NCBI RefSeq assembly: GCF_052065835.1
Contig: NZ_JBQHTG010000001.1
Coordinates: 496,001 to 560,000, forward strand
Direction: 5' to 3'
Source: Laedolimicola sp934402125
Lineage (GTDB): Bacteria; Bacillota; Clostridia; Lachnospirales; Lachnospiraceae
DNA length: 64,000 bases
Part shown: piece by piece, positions 42,467-51,724 of the stretch
Position numbering within the stretch: position 1 is the first letter of the stretch
How the letters are laid out: each line of letters opens with the position of its first letter
Made by a program: the position numbers and the translations under genes
The notes under the pieces: model-generated
The model's input: the letters and a program-made list of their open reading frames with translations, nothing else
Told to the model about the DNA's origin: nothing
Database searches by the model: none

Positions 42467-43213
42467 TTACATCTTTTTTACGAACTGCGCAAGCACTCTT
42501 AGGGTTCTGCATAAATCTGTGAACCAGGCGCACCGCACCCCATTCTCACGAAGCGCCCGGTGTCCCTCCTTCATGCCGGCCAGATAAGCCCCCAGGCTGT
42601 TCGTGCTGGTGCCTCCGTGGGCCATGTAAATCAGCACCTCCGGCAGATAGGACAGCTTCACCTGATTGTCCTTTAAAATCCGGATCATGAACTCATAATC
42701 GGCGGAAATCCGGTAGTCGGTCTTGTAGAAGCCATATTTGTCATAAACGTCCTTTTTCAGATACAGGGTAGGGTGTCCGGGCATCCAGCCAAACCGGATC
42801 TTTCCCTGTCCCTGGTGCCACCAACGCACCACCTTGTCCCCCTCCATATAGTAGAGGTCGCCGTGTACGCCGTCGGTTCCTTCCTGCTCCATAATCGCCA
42901 CCATCTTGCTGATCACGTCCGGCCCTGCGTATTGATCGAAGCAGCAGCCCAGGATATCTCCGGTGGACAGACGGATTCCCTTATTGATTGCGTCATAAAT
43001 TCCCTTATCCTTTTCGGAAATCCAGACCAGGCGATCCCCGAAATATTCCGCCGCTTCCTCAATCACTTCCCGGGTGCCGTCGGTAGAACCGCCGTCCACG
43101 ATAACATATTCGATATTATCATAGTCCTGGTTCTTTACCTGCGCTATGGTTTTTTTCAGATTTTCTTTATCATTATAGGTTGTCGTAATAATCGAAACCT
43201 TTGGATTTTCCAT
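42467..43213 (-). CDS. GT2 family glycosyltransferase
   Basis: 248 residues, cytoplasmic GT-A fold. VSIITTTYNDKENLKKTI opens the domain, followed by VIVDGGSTDGT, and GCCFDQYAGPD, where the usual DxD-type aspartates appear as a variant (FDQY). HPTLYLKKDVYDKYGFYKTDYRISADYEF is typical of capsule GT2 enzymes related to WcaA-like transferases. The start follows GAGGAGTAAAATT. It probably adds one sugar of the repeat unit; donor and acceptor are unknown. Confidence 0.87.
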   Translation of the reverse strand: MENPKVSIITTTYNDKENLKKTIAQVKNQDYDNIEYVIVDGGSTDGTREVIEEAAEYFGDRLVWISEKDKGIYDAINKGIRLSTGDILGCCFDQYAGPDVISKMVAIMEQEGTDGVHGDLYYMEGDKVVRWWHQGQGKIRFGWMPGHPTLYLKKDVYDKYGFYKTDYRISADYEFMIRILKDNQVKLSYLPEVLIYMAHGGTSTNSLGAYLAGMKEGHRALRENGVRCAWFTDLCRTLRVLAQFVKKM

Positions 43214-43217
43214 AATT

Positions 43218-44420
43218 TTACTCCTCTAACAGCTTCGCGTACAGCTTCAGATAATCCTGAAACCGATCGTTTTTGTCATAGTGGGCAGCCTTTGCAAGAC
43301 AGGCCTCCCGCTTATCCGGCTCCGATCGCATGGCTTTCACCGCCGCCTCCAGGGCTTCCGTATCCCCCTTGGGAACCACCTTGCCGCAGCTTTCGTCCAC
43401 AGATTCCACGCTTCCTCCGGTGGCAAAGGTAATGACCGGGGTTCCGCAGGCCAGAGCCTCCAGATTCGTCGTGGGGAAGGTATCCTCCAGGGTGGTATTC
43501 ACATAGGCGTCTGCCATGGAATAGTACTCCGCCAGCTCCTCCATGCTGTTGGTACGCATAACTCCGTGAATCTTCGGGTGCAGCTTTTTCATCTTCCGCT
43601 TCGATAAACCGATTAAAATAATCTGATAGTCACCGGGCAGCCGATCCGCCAGCTGTTCAAAATAAGCATAACCCTTCCGCTCCTCCCACATACTTGCCAC
43701 GCCCAGGAGAATGTATTTTCCCTCGAAGCCCAGCTTTTTGCGGAGTCCCTTATCCACCGGATGAAATTTATCCAGGGCGATCCCGTTGGGAATCACCTGC
43801 ACCGGATACTCTCCCAGATAAGACTCTCTTGCGTAGCCTGCCAGCCACCGGGAGGGCGTCACCACCGTCAGGGAGGGCACGCCGGTAAAGGCTTCCTTTT
43901 TTCTCCGGTAATTAGAGGCTGTATTGTCCTTAAACAAAGCATAAGGATAGACGCTGCGGTACTGGGGGCAGCTTCCGCAGCCCGTCTTCCATTTCATACA
44001 GCCGATATAATCAAAATGGGCGCAATGTCCCGTAAAGCTCCAGCAGTCATGTAGCGTCCAGACCACTGGCTTCCCGGCCTGCTTCAGATATCGGAACAGC
44101 TGCTCCACGTCCAGATAAAAGCCGTGGATATTGTGGAGATGAATGATATCCGGGTCGTATTCCCTGATCTTTTCTATCAGTCTGCCCGTCTGCTTTTTAG
44201 AAGCAAAGCCGTGCTCCCCCCGGAAAAAGGTATGAAGCACATGGAAGCCCATGTCCAGGTCCGTTCCGAATTTATACGTGGGGATTTCCTCCGGCCCGGT
44301 CCGGCGGCCAAAGGCCACCATTCCCTCGTCTCCCTGTTCCTCCAGGGCATGTACGATATCCACCGTGATACGGCCCACGCTGCCGCTTCCGCAGATGGTA
44401 TTGATCTGTAATACTTTCAA
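43218..44420 (-). CDS. GT4 family (group 1) glycosyltransferase
   Basis: 400 residues of GT-B fold. N-terminal VLQINTICGSGSVGRITVDI binds the acceptor side; the C-terminal domain has the LEALACGTPVITFATGGSVESVDE motif (E-x7-E region) that binds the nucleotide sugar. A Cys-rich stretch (GHCAHFDYIGCMKWKTGCGSCPQY) near residues 130-155 is seen in several WcaL-like enzymes and may bind metal. The start is TTG at 44420, with AGGAG 7 bases earlier. It lies between fkp and the GT2 gene. Confidence 0.88.
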   Translation of the reverse strand: MKVLQINTICGSGSVGRITVDIVHALEEQGDEGMVAFGRRTGPEEIPTYKFGTDLDMGFHVLHTFFRGEHGFASKKQTGRLIEKIREYDPDIIHLHNIHGFYLDVEQLFRYLKQAGKPVVWTLHDCWSFTGHCAHFDYIGCMKWKTGCGSCPQYRSVYPYALFKDNTASNYRRKKEAFTGVPSLTVVTPSRWLAGYARESYLGEYPVQVIPNGIALDKFHPVDKGLRKKLGFEGKYILLGVASMWEERKGYAYFEQLADRLPGDYQIILIGLSKRKMKKLHPKIHGVMRTNSMEELAEYYSMADAYVNTTLEDTFPTTNLEALACGTPVITFATGGSVESVDESCGKVVPKGDTEALEAAVKAMRSEPDKREACLAKAAHYDKNDRFQDYLKLYAKLLEE

Positions 44421-44431
44421 AATGATACTCC

Positions 44432-47400
44432 TTATACTAACTCACAGTCCCATACGTCCACGCCGCTGTCCTGGAACACGCTGCGGATCCGCTCCCGGAG
44501 CTGCTCCTTCGTGCAGCCCTTTTTCAGAATAGCCTGCAGGAAGCCGCCTCCGCCGGCGCCGCAGATCATCCGGGCCTCTAATAGATCCTCGCAGCTTAGG
44601 AAAATCTGATCGATACAGGTATTGGTGCTGCCGCCGTCCAGACGTCTGGACAACTCCCAGTGCCGCTCCAAAAGCTCCGCGAAACCGTCAATATTGCCCT
44701 TCTCCAGCTCAAACTTCATCAGAACCGCCACCTGCTGAATCTCATAAAGCACCTGCAGGGAATTGGGATTGGAACCGATATAGCCGCCGACCACCTCCCG
44801 GAGCAGATTCCGGGCAAGCCTGCGCTGCCCCGTATAAATCAGTACAAACCGGTCCTTCAGCTCCTGAAGCGCCTCCGCCGGAATCTGAAGATGCTGGACT
44901 TCGATATTCTGCATCAGTCCCGGTCTGGTCGTCACCAGCTTGATTCCATCGGTGAGACCGCCCACCTGATCCTGCCAGCCGCCTCCGGTGCTCATGAGCT
45001 GCTCCATACAGAGCACATGGGTATATAATTCATTTTCGGTCACTTCTTTGCCGATATATTCAAAAATAGCTTTCACACAGGCGCCGGACAGAATACTGCT
45101 GGTGCCAAGGCCGGAGCCTCTGGGAATTCCCATGACAGCAGTGGACAGATAAAGACCTCCGCCCAGCTTTTCCAGAATCTCCTCCAGGGAGGCTTTCCGG
45201 TTCAGGGGCACAATCCCGCAGGCCAGAAGGGCCGCCTTGTGAAGGGCATAGGTATCAAAGGGATCCCTGCAGTTCTGAAGCGCGCTTACGTCTGTAAACT
45301 CATCGTAAGCGCCGGAATCCGTGCTGGCCAGGGCGATACAGGGCTTATCCAGCTTCTTCACCGTCACCACCACCGGAAGAATTCCGTTCAGCTTCGCAGC
45401 CGCATTGAGCACCGTACCGCCGTGCTCATTGCAGTAGGGCGGCGTATCGGACCAGCCGCCGCCGAAGTTTACGCGGATAGGCAGCTTCACTGTCACTTCG
45501 TCCCGGGTAATATGATAGGCTTCCTCTGCAGGAGTCTTCCCGATACTGGCCTCGTATAAGCTGTCGCAGAGGTAGCGGAAGCACTGGTTTTCCAGGTCCT
45601 CGCTGATCTGCCCGGCGGTCATTTTCGATAAGTAATAATAGATCCGCATGCGGATACCAAACGGAGACTCCTCCGCGATTTTCCGAAGCTTCTCCACCTG
45701 GGAAGCCGTCACGCCCTGCTTGCCGAAAACGGCCCGGGTCTCTTCGATACTCTTTCGCTCCTCCAGCGCCAGCAGAAACCGGGTAATCCGAACCTGGGTG
45801 CCAAGCTTGGCCTGCCATGCGGTGATTTCCTTCACATCAGCCTGCTCAAAGCTTTCCCGGAGGCTCAGGCGCTTCACGGACGCATACCAGGCAAGCTGGC
45901 TCCCGTCGGCCCGCCCCTCCGCGATGGCCAGGATCCTCATGGCTGCCGTCACGGCTTCCTCTATGGTATCGCAGACCGGATACAGTCTGGCTGTCCAGAG
46001 ATAATGGCTACCGCCCTCCTGCTCCCACAGTTCCTCCTTCGAAAGTCTGCTGTTTTCCAGGAAATCCGGAAGCGTACCACCCAGGAACGCACCGTCCTCC
46101 TCCAGCGTCACCTTCGGATTGTCCCGCACGCCATAGACGCGCACTACGAATCTGCCGTCCTTCTGCTTCAGGCCATGCAGCACCGTGTTCGCCGGAACCT
46201 GCTCACCCCGCAGCGTCACCGCAGAAATAACGCAGGACTCGCCTACCTCCGTACCGTCGTAGATATAGCTGTCCTCAATATAAGAGGATTCCGCAATCCT
46301 CGTATGCTTTTCAATATAGCTGTTGCTGCAGGCATTTCCGTCTTCCGATTCTTCCACGCCCAGAACCTGACGCTTCCAGTCCAGGAATTCGTAATTGTCA
46401 ATCTCCTCGGTCACCAGCCCAAGCAGCTCATGGGTCGTCCCGAAATGGATAAACTGGGCCGGGGACAGGCACAAAAGCTTCAGGGAATAGGGGTGCAGCA
46501 TCTCCCAGATCTCCTTCCGGCAGGCAAGCAGCTCCGGACAGAACTCTCCCTCCGGCTTTTCCTTCAAAAACTGTTCCAGGGTAGACCGGGACGCCAGCGG
46601 ATACAGGAAATCCCCGTAAAAGCTGATACGTGCCCGTTCATTTACAAAGCGGTTGTATTTTTCCGGAATGATTTTCCCGTTTTCTCCAATCAGGGAAAAC
46701 AGGCTTTCCAGAAGATCGCAGTCCAGCATGATAGCTCCCGTATCCAGATCCACCGCGCCCTGGCTGTTCACCGCGCCCAGACTGCGCAGCTGCTCCTCGC
46801 TCTGCTTATGGAGGAAATTGGCCACATAGCCGCTCTCATCCCCCAGAAATACGCCGTGATCCTTACCGGTCTCCACATCCTCCTTGATGGAGATTGCCGC
46901 CGCCCCATGGAAGGTAAAATCAATCTGCAGCGGATTGAACAACAGCAGCACATCGCCGGATAGCACCAGCATACCTTCCTTAAACCGGGAGGGCATCCCT
47001 GACATTCCCACAATAAACTCGTCAAACAGGGTAGAACGCCGTCCGTCGGGCAGCTCCCTGGGCACCGGGGAGAACAGCTTGCCGCAGGCAGAATACTGGG
47101 GCACCCGCTTGGAATCTCCACCGGAATGAATCACCAGGATCCGCTTGCCCCGGAAAAACTGCGCGTCCTCGCCCTGCTCGCTTAAATACTTCATCACATG
47201 GAAGGTAGCTCCGCCGCTTCCCACACGCTGTCCGTCCGGATCGGGCAGCACCCGGTATCTGGTCTCCTCCGGCAGCCGTCCCGCCGCCAGCCGGGCGTCA
47301 ATCTGCGCCTGATAGGCGTCCGCCTGCTCCTCGTTGGAAGCCGTCAGAATCACGTAGTCCCAGTGGATAAAATACTTCCTGGTCAGGGATTTTTCATACT

Positions 47401-47461
47401 CCTCCCAGGCGTCCTGATAGCTTTGTCTTAAAAACAGATTCTTAATTTTCTGTGGTTTCAT
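44432..47461 (-). CDS. fkp: Bifunctional L-fucokinase / L-fucose-1-phosphate guanylyltransferase
   Basis: 1009 residues in two halves. The first half, about 1-560, is the GDP-fucose pyrophosphorylase domain: VGSGGATFHVMKYL and HSGGDSKRVPQYSACGKLFSP, then a beta-helix-like region. The C-terminal half is a GHMP kinase: RVNFGGGWSDTPPYCNEHGG, the ATP-binding PRGSGLGTSSILSGA, and ICGAGGGGF. Together they turn free L-fucose into GDP-fucose. Bacteroides Fkp is about 950 residues. The ATG at 47461 is chosen for GGGAGAACTT; an upstream reading has no site. It is the first gene of the big operon, back to back with a fucosyltransferase-like gene, so host-derived fucose is probably built into the surface polymer. 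Confidence 0.93.
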   Translation of the reverse strand: MKPQKIKNLFLRQSYQDAWEEYEKSLTRKYFIHWDYVILTASNEEQADAYQAQIDARLAAGRLPEETRYRVLPDPDGQRVGSGGATFHVMKYLSEQGEDAQFFRGKRILVIHSGGDSKRVPQYSACGKLFSPVPRELPDGRRSTLFDEFIVGMSGMPSRFKEGMLVLSGDVLLLFNPLQIDFTFHGAAAISIKEDVETGKDHGVFLGDESGYVANFLHKQSEEQLRSLGAVNSQGAVDLDTGAIMLDCDLLESLFSLIGENGKIIPEKYNRFVNERARISFYGDFLYPLASRSTLEQFLKEKPEGEFCPELLACRKEIWEMLHPYSLKLLCLSPAQFIHFGTTHELLGLVTEEIDNYEFLDWKRQVLGVEESEDGNACSNSYIEKHTRIAESSYIEDSYIYDGTEVGESCVISAVTLRGEQVPANTVLHGLKQKDGRFVVRVYGVRDNPKVTLEEDGAFLGGTLPDFLENSRLSKEELWEQEGGSHYLWTARLYPVCDTIEEAVTAAMRILAIAEGRADGSQLAWYASVKRLSLRESFEQADVKEITAWQAKLGTQVRITRFLLALEERKSIEETRAVFGKQGVTASQVEKLRKIAEESPFGIRMRIYYYLSKMTAGQISEDLENQCFRYLCDSLYEASIGKTPAEEAYHITRDEVTVKLPIRVNFGGGWSDTPPYCNEHGGTVLNAAAKLNGILPVVVTVKKLDKPCIALASTDSGAYDEFTDVSALQNCRDPFDTYALHKAALLACGIVPLNRKASLEEILEKLGGGLYLSTAVMGIPRGSGLGTSSILSGACVKAIFEYIGKEVTENELYTHVLCMEQLMSTGGGWQDQVGGLTDGIKLVTTRPGLMQNIEVQHLQIPAEALQELKDRFVLIYTGQRRLARNLLREVVGGYIGSNPNSLQVLYEIQQVAVLMKFELEKGNIDGFAELLERHWELSRRLDGGSTNTCIDQIFLSCEDLLEARMICGAGGGGFLQAILKKGCTKEQLRERIRSVFQDSGVDVWDCELV

Positions 47462-47471
47462 AAGTTCTCCC

Positions 47472-47500
47472 TTGTGTGTATTTCGCTGTAATGCTATAAT
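47472..47500 (+). promoter_or_regulatory. Putative promoter of the fucosyltransferase gene
   Basis: TATAAT at 47495-47500 is preceded at 17 bp by a weak -35 box (TTGTGT). The intergenic stretch 47462-47573 must also hold the minus-strand promoter for fkp, but no convincing hexamer pair was found for it. Confidence 0.5.
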
Positions 47501-47573
47501 GCGCATGATATCAATAGAAAAGGAAAGGTAACCGCAGCTGTGGAATCAGTTCGCAGCTACGGCAGGGTATACT

Positions 47574-48359
47574 ATGTTAATAATACAACCATCCGGTGGT
47601 TTATGCAATAGGATGCGCGTGATAAATTCCGCCAGAGAGCTGGCGAAGCGCAGAAAGGAAAAGCTTATCATTCTCTGGTATCTGAATCCGGAGCTGAACT
47701 GTACCTTTGAGGATCTGTTCCTGCCCCTTCACGAGCCGGACATTACCCTTATCAATATCCGCTCCTTAAAGGATCCCCGGAAGCTGTATTATCAGCTTTC
47801 CGCCTCCCAGCGCTTCGGAAATGAGGATATTTTGAACAACAAAACCGACGGCACTCTGAATGACGCCTTCTATCAGACCCTGAAAAAACGGGTTTACATC
47901 TTCACCTGGGAGCATTTTTATCCCTCGAAGGATTACTCCCTTTACGCTCCCACCGCCGCGCTCCGGGAGCGGATTGACGCCTTTACGAAGGACTTTGCGC
48001 CCCGCTGCGTAGGCGTCCATATCCGCCGCACAGACAATGCGGTTTCCATGGGAAAAAGCACGACGGATCAGTTCATCGCCCTGATGGAGCAGGAGCTTCT
48101 GACCCACCCGGAAACCCGATTTTTCCTGGCTACCGACGACCAGAGCGAGGAAGATCTGCTCCGCAGCCGCTTCCCGGGCAAAATCATCAGCAACCAGAGC
48201 CGCACCATTGACCGCAACTCCGTGGCGGGCATGCACGACGCCCTGCTGGATCTGTACTGCCTGGCCGCCAGCGATAAAATCATCGGCAGCTACTGGAGCT
48301 CCTTCACAGACACCGCCGCCGATATGCGCGGTATCGAAAAGGTAATCGCAGGCGAATAA
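47574..48359 (+). CDS. Fucosyltransferase-like protein (FUT8/NodZ superfamily)
   Basis: 261 residues. GGLCNRM at 8-14 matches the N-terminal GG-x-NR motif of fucosyltransferases, and HIRRTD at 149-154 matches the GDP-fucose-binding H-x-R-R-T-D of alpha-1,6-fucosyltransferases. The following FFLATDDQSEEDLLRSRFP and SYWSSFTDTAADM parallel the FUT8/NodZ donor-site region. No membrane segment is seen, so the enzyme is cytoplasmic. The ATG at 47574 has AGGG about 9 bases before it. It is divergent from fkp, which makes its donor. Linkage and acceptor are unknown. Confidence 0.75.
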   Translation: MLIIQPSGGLCNRMRVINSARELAKRRKEKLIILWYLNPELNCTFEDLFLPLHEPDITLINIRSLKDPRKLYYQLSASQRFGNEDILNNKTDGTLNDAFYQTLKKRVYIFTWEHFYPSKDYSLYAPTAALRERIDAFTKDFAPRCVGVHIRRTDNAVSMGKSTTDQFIALMEQELLTHPETRFFLATDDQSEEDLLRSRFPGKIISNQSRTIDRNSVAGMHDALLDLYCLAASDKIIGSYWSSFTDTAADMRGIEKVIAGE

Positions 48360-48392
48360 GCCACCGTTCATCATGACATCTAAGGAGATTTT

Positions 48393-50912
48393 ATGACTCG
48401 TAAATGGATTTACCCGGTGCTTCTGACCGGACTTTTTATACTGCTTCTTCAGCTGTCCCTTCCCGCCGGCTGCGTCTACGGTTCCACCACAGACTGGCTC
48501 AGCCAGCACACGTCTCTGGCCGAGACCATACGCACAGCCATGCGGGAACAGCACACCCTGCTTCCCACCTGGCTTTCTCTCGGCGGCGGAAGCAACGGCT
48601 TTCAATTTTCCTACTACGGATACCTCAGGCCGGACGTCCTTATCGGCTGTCTTCTGCCCTCTGTACCCATGTACCGGATCGTCATCGCCTATGCCCTGGG
48701 CGGCTACCTGGCCAGCGTCCTTTTGTTCTATCTGCTGCTGAGACGCCATGGGCTTTCCGGCTTTGATGCCTTTATGGGAAGCGTTCTCTTTCTGACCGCT
48801 TCCTGTTTTTTCCATACGCACCGTCAGCTCATGTTTGTCAACTATATGCCCTTCCTGCTGCTGGCCCTGCTTTCTGTCCAGAAGCAATCCCACCGGATGC
48901 CGGCCCTGCTGCCCCTGTGGATGCTGCTCATCTGCCTCCACAGCTTTTATTATGCCCCGGCCTGCTTCGTAGTGATCGGCTGGTACTGGATCTGGCTCCA
49001 GGGCAGCCGGTTTTTCCGCCCCTGGTTTATCTCCTGCGCCCTGGGCGGCTTCATGGCCTTTTCCCTGCTTCTTCCCACCGGTCTGTCCATACTGGAGCAC
49101 CGGCGGTCTTCCGCCTCGGGCGACGCGGGGCTTACCACCTTCTTTGAGGATTTCCAGTCCCTGCTCTACAGCTCCTACGGCCTGGGCGTGACGCTCTTGG
49201 TCCTGTATCTGCTGCTATTGGGTGTGGGCATCCGGAGATACCGGAGAGTCAGCCTGATCTTTCTTCTGCTGTTTCTCTGGGGCGGTATTTCCTACCTGCT
49301 GAACGCCACCCTGTATGCCCGGGCTAAAATCCTCATGCCCTTCCTGCCCCTGCTTCTTTTGCACTGCTCCTCACTGATGTCAGATCTGAAAAACGGACGC
49401 GAACGCTTTCGGCTCTGGCCCTTCCCGCTGATCCTTGCGGTTATCCTCCGCTATCTGCATAAGAGCTACTGGAACCTGGTCCTGGCAGATTTTCTCTTCC
49501 TGCTGGCCGCCGTGCTGCTGATTCTGGTGGTGGCGGAGGAAAAGGAGGAGGCTGCCCACGGCGCCGCTCCCCTTGCCGGAGCTCACGCCCGGTATCTGCT
49601 GTGCCGTTTTTCCTTTCTCTGTCTGCTGCTTATGCCCTGCCTGTTCTTCCTGCGCGCGGCGTCCAAGGAGGAATTCGTAACCCAGGCAGATATGGCGGAG
49701 GCTCTGGAGGAACCGGATCTGACGCTGTATACCGACTCTCTGTACCGCTACGATTCACTGGTGCACCCGCTGGTAAACAGTAACCGGGACGCTTCCCTGG
49801 CCCGGAGCAAAAGTTCCATGTATTCCTCCGTCTACAGCAACGCCTATTCGCAGGTTTACTATGACTACCTGAAGACTCCGGTGCAGATCAACAACCGTCT
49901 GGCGATTTTGAGCGCCGGCAATCCGTTCCTTTTACATTTTATGGGCGTCCGCTATCTGGAAACCAGTCCCTCCCAGGTGCCTGCCGGCTATCAGGTTCTC
50001 TGGGAAAATGGCGACACTGCCATTTCAGAAAACAGCTCCGTCCTGCCCATGGCCTACCTGACGGACGATACCATGAGCGACAGCCTGTTTCACCGTATCC
50101 TGGGCTGGGAACAGGCGGAAGCCCTGACACGTACCACCATCATTCCCGCGGAGGAGGCAGACGCTTCCACGCTTTCAAAAAAGGCTTCTTCTGACCGGGA
50201 ATCGGGCTGGCAAACCAAAATCCGCTACTATCAGCCTCTCTGGTCTGTGAAGGAGATTCCGGCCACGGTACAGCTTTCGGCCTCCGGCGACAGCAAAAAC
50301 CGTTCCTACGATATCCGGACCAGCCGGGACAGCACCGTCACCCTGACCTTCAAGCAGCCCATAAAGGAGCAGCTCCTGCTTCTGAAATTCGATGTGGTCA
50401 ACCACACCGGAAAGGCTGTCACCATCACCATCAACGGTGTGAAAAACAAGCTGTCTGCCCCCGGCGCCGCCTATCCCAACGGAAATGAAACCTTCCAGTA
50501 TCAGTTCCTGGCTTCCGCCGAGAAGGAACTTACAAAATTAAAAATCAAGCTGCCCAAAGGGCATTACACCCTGAAAAATATCCGGTTCGGTCTTCTGGAC
50601 GCTTCGGTTTTTCAGGAAAAAAGCTGGAATTCTGTGGAATCACTGGATACAGAGAAAAACGAAATCCTCGCCTGCCGCGCTTCGACAGACGAGGATACCT
50701 GGTTCGTTACTTCCATTCCCATGCAGAAGGGAATGACGCTTTTCGTGGACGGTGAGAAGACTGATCTGGTCACCGTCAATACCGCCTTTGCGGGCGCAAG
50801 GCTGACTGCCGGAGAGCATGAGATCCGGCTGTGCTTCGATCCGCCCGGCATGAAGGCCGGGATTTGGATCAGTATGTTGGCTGGAATTGTGTGGCTGGCA
50901 CTTCTTATTTGA
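48393..50912 (+). CDS. YfhO-type large membrane protein
   Basis: 839 residues: signal-like first helix, about 12 further membrane helices up to around residue 430, then an extracytoplasmic domain of ~370 residues and a last membrane helix at the C-terminus. YfhO-family proteins are GT-C-like and are implicated in glycosylating lipoteichoic acid or other surface polymers in some Firmicutes. The expected first-loop acidic site is present only weakly (STTDWLSQH). The ATG follows AAGGAGATTTT, 33 bases after the fucosyltransferase gene, so the two are co-transcribed. It converges on the tryptophan transporter operon with only 2 bases between stop codons and no terminator. Confidence 0.8.
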   Translation: MTRKWIYPVLLTGLFILLLQLSLPAGCVYGSTTDWLSQHTSLAETIRTAMREQHTLLPTWLSLGGGSNGFQFSYYGYLRPDVLIGCLLPSVPMYRIVIAYALGGYLASVLLFYLLLRRHGLSGFDAFMGSVLFLTASCFFHTHRQLMFVNYMPFLLLALLSVQKQSHRMPALLPLWMLLICLHSFYYAPACFVVIGWYWIWLQGSRFFRPWFISCALGGFMAFSLLLPTGLSILEHRRSSASGDAGLTTFFEDFQSLLYSSYGLGVTLLVLYLLLLGVGIRRYRRVSLIFLLLFLWGGISYLLNATLYARAKILMPFLPLLLLHCSSLMSDLKNGRERFRLWPFPLILAVILRYLHKSYWNLVLADFLFLLAAVLLILVVAEEKEEAAHGAAPLAGAHARYLLCRFSFLCLLLMPCLFFLRAASKEEFVTQADMAEALEEPDLTLYTDSLYRYDSLVHPLVNSNRDASLARSKSSMYSSVYSNAYSQVYYDYLKTPVQINNRLAILSAGNPFLLHFMGVRYLETSPSQVPAGYQVLWENGDTAISENSSVLPMAYLTDDTMSDSLFHRILGWEQAEALTRTTIIPAEEADASTLSKKASSDRESGWQTKIRYYQPLWSVKEIPATVQLSASGDSKNRSYDIRTSRDSTVTLTFKQPIKEQLLLLKFDVVNHTGKAVTITINGVKNKLSAPGAAYPNGNETFQYQFLASAEKELTKLKIKLPKGHYTLKNIRFGLLDASVFQEKSWNSVESLDTEKNEILACRASTDEDTWFVTSIPMQKGMTLFVDGEKTDLVTVNTAFAGARLTAGEHEIRLCFDPPGMKAGIWISMLAGIVWLALLI

Positions 50913-50914
50913 TT

Positions 50915-51724
50915 TTACTGTGCCGCGTCGGAAAGCAGGATTCTGTCATTGTCCAGCTCATGGCCCGCTCCTGCCTTGAAGCGGGTCAGCAAATCTTCTA
51001 CGGTCATGGACTTTCGTTCTTCTCCACCCACATCCAGCACAATCCTGCCATCGGCCATCATCAGGGTCCGGTTACCCAGCTCCAGGGCCTGGCGCATATT
51101 ATGGGTGATCATCATGCAGGTAAGCTTCTCCTTCTCCACGATATTCTTCGTCAGCTCCAGCACCTTCTCCGCCGTACCCGGATCCAGCGCCGCCGTATGC
51201 TCATCCAGGAGCAGAAGCTTCGGCGTCACCAGTGTGGACATGAGAAGAGTCAGGGCCTGACGCTGTCCGCCGGAGAGAAGGCCCACCGGCTGCTTCATCC
51301 GATCCTCCAGTCCCATGTTCAGGAGAGCCAGACGCTCCCGGAACAGCTCCTTATCCTTTTTGGAAATGCGGGAAAAGGCCGAGGTTCCCTTGACCGTACG
51401 CAAGTACGCCAGCGCCAGATTTTCTTCGATGGTCATACCCGGCGCAGTTCCCTTTAAGGGATCCTGGAACAGGCGGCCGATAAAACGGCTGCGCTTGTAC
51501 TCCGGCAGAAAGGTGATATCCTCCCCGTCCAGAAGCACCGCTCCCTCGTCCACATAGAAGCCTCCCGCTATAGCGTTGAACAGTGTGGATTTTCCGGCTC
51601 CGTTGGAACCGATGATGGTCACAAAATCTCCATGGTTCAGGTGCAGGGAGAGGCCGGACAGGGCGTTCTTCGCATTGACCGTCCCCGGATTAAAGGTTTT
51701 CGATATATTCTGAAGATCCAGCAT
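50915..51724 (-). CDS. ABC transporter ATP-binding protein of a tryptophan-type importer
   Basis: 269 residues, one nucleotide-binding domain: Walker A GSNGAGKST, the signature LSGGQRQALTL, and Walker B LLLLDEHTAALDP. It matches the ATPase of the COG2984/COG4120/COG1101 transporter group (TrpXYZ type). The start overlaps the permease stop by 1 base (TAATG) and follows GGAGGCCGCGCG. The T-box upstream of the operon carries a Trp codon, so the likely substrate is tryptophan or an indole-containing precursor. Confidence 0.88.
   Translation of the reverse strand: MLDLQNISKTFNPGTVNAKNALSGLSLHLNHGDFVTIIGSNGAGKSTLFNAIAGGFYVDEGAVLLDGEDITFLPEYKRSRFIGRLFQDPLKGTAPGMTIEENLALAYLRTVKGTSAFSRISKKDKELFRERLALLNMGLEDRMKQPVGLLSGGQRQALTLLMSTLVTPKLLLLDEHTAALDPGTAEKVLELTKNIVEKEKLTCMMITHNMRQALELGNRTLMMADGRIVLDVGGEERKSMTVEDLLTRFKAGAGHELDNDRILLSDAAQ

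Noticed and set aside
47766..49100. 444-codon minus-strand frame across the fucosyltransferase and YfhO genes
   Set aside because: Gly/Gln/Lys-rich shadow of two well-supported plus-strand genes, spanning their intergenic gap with no start signals.
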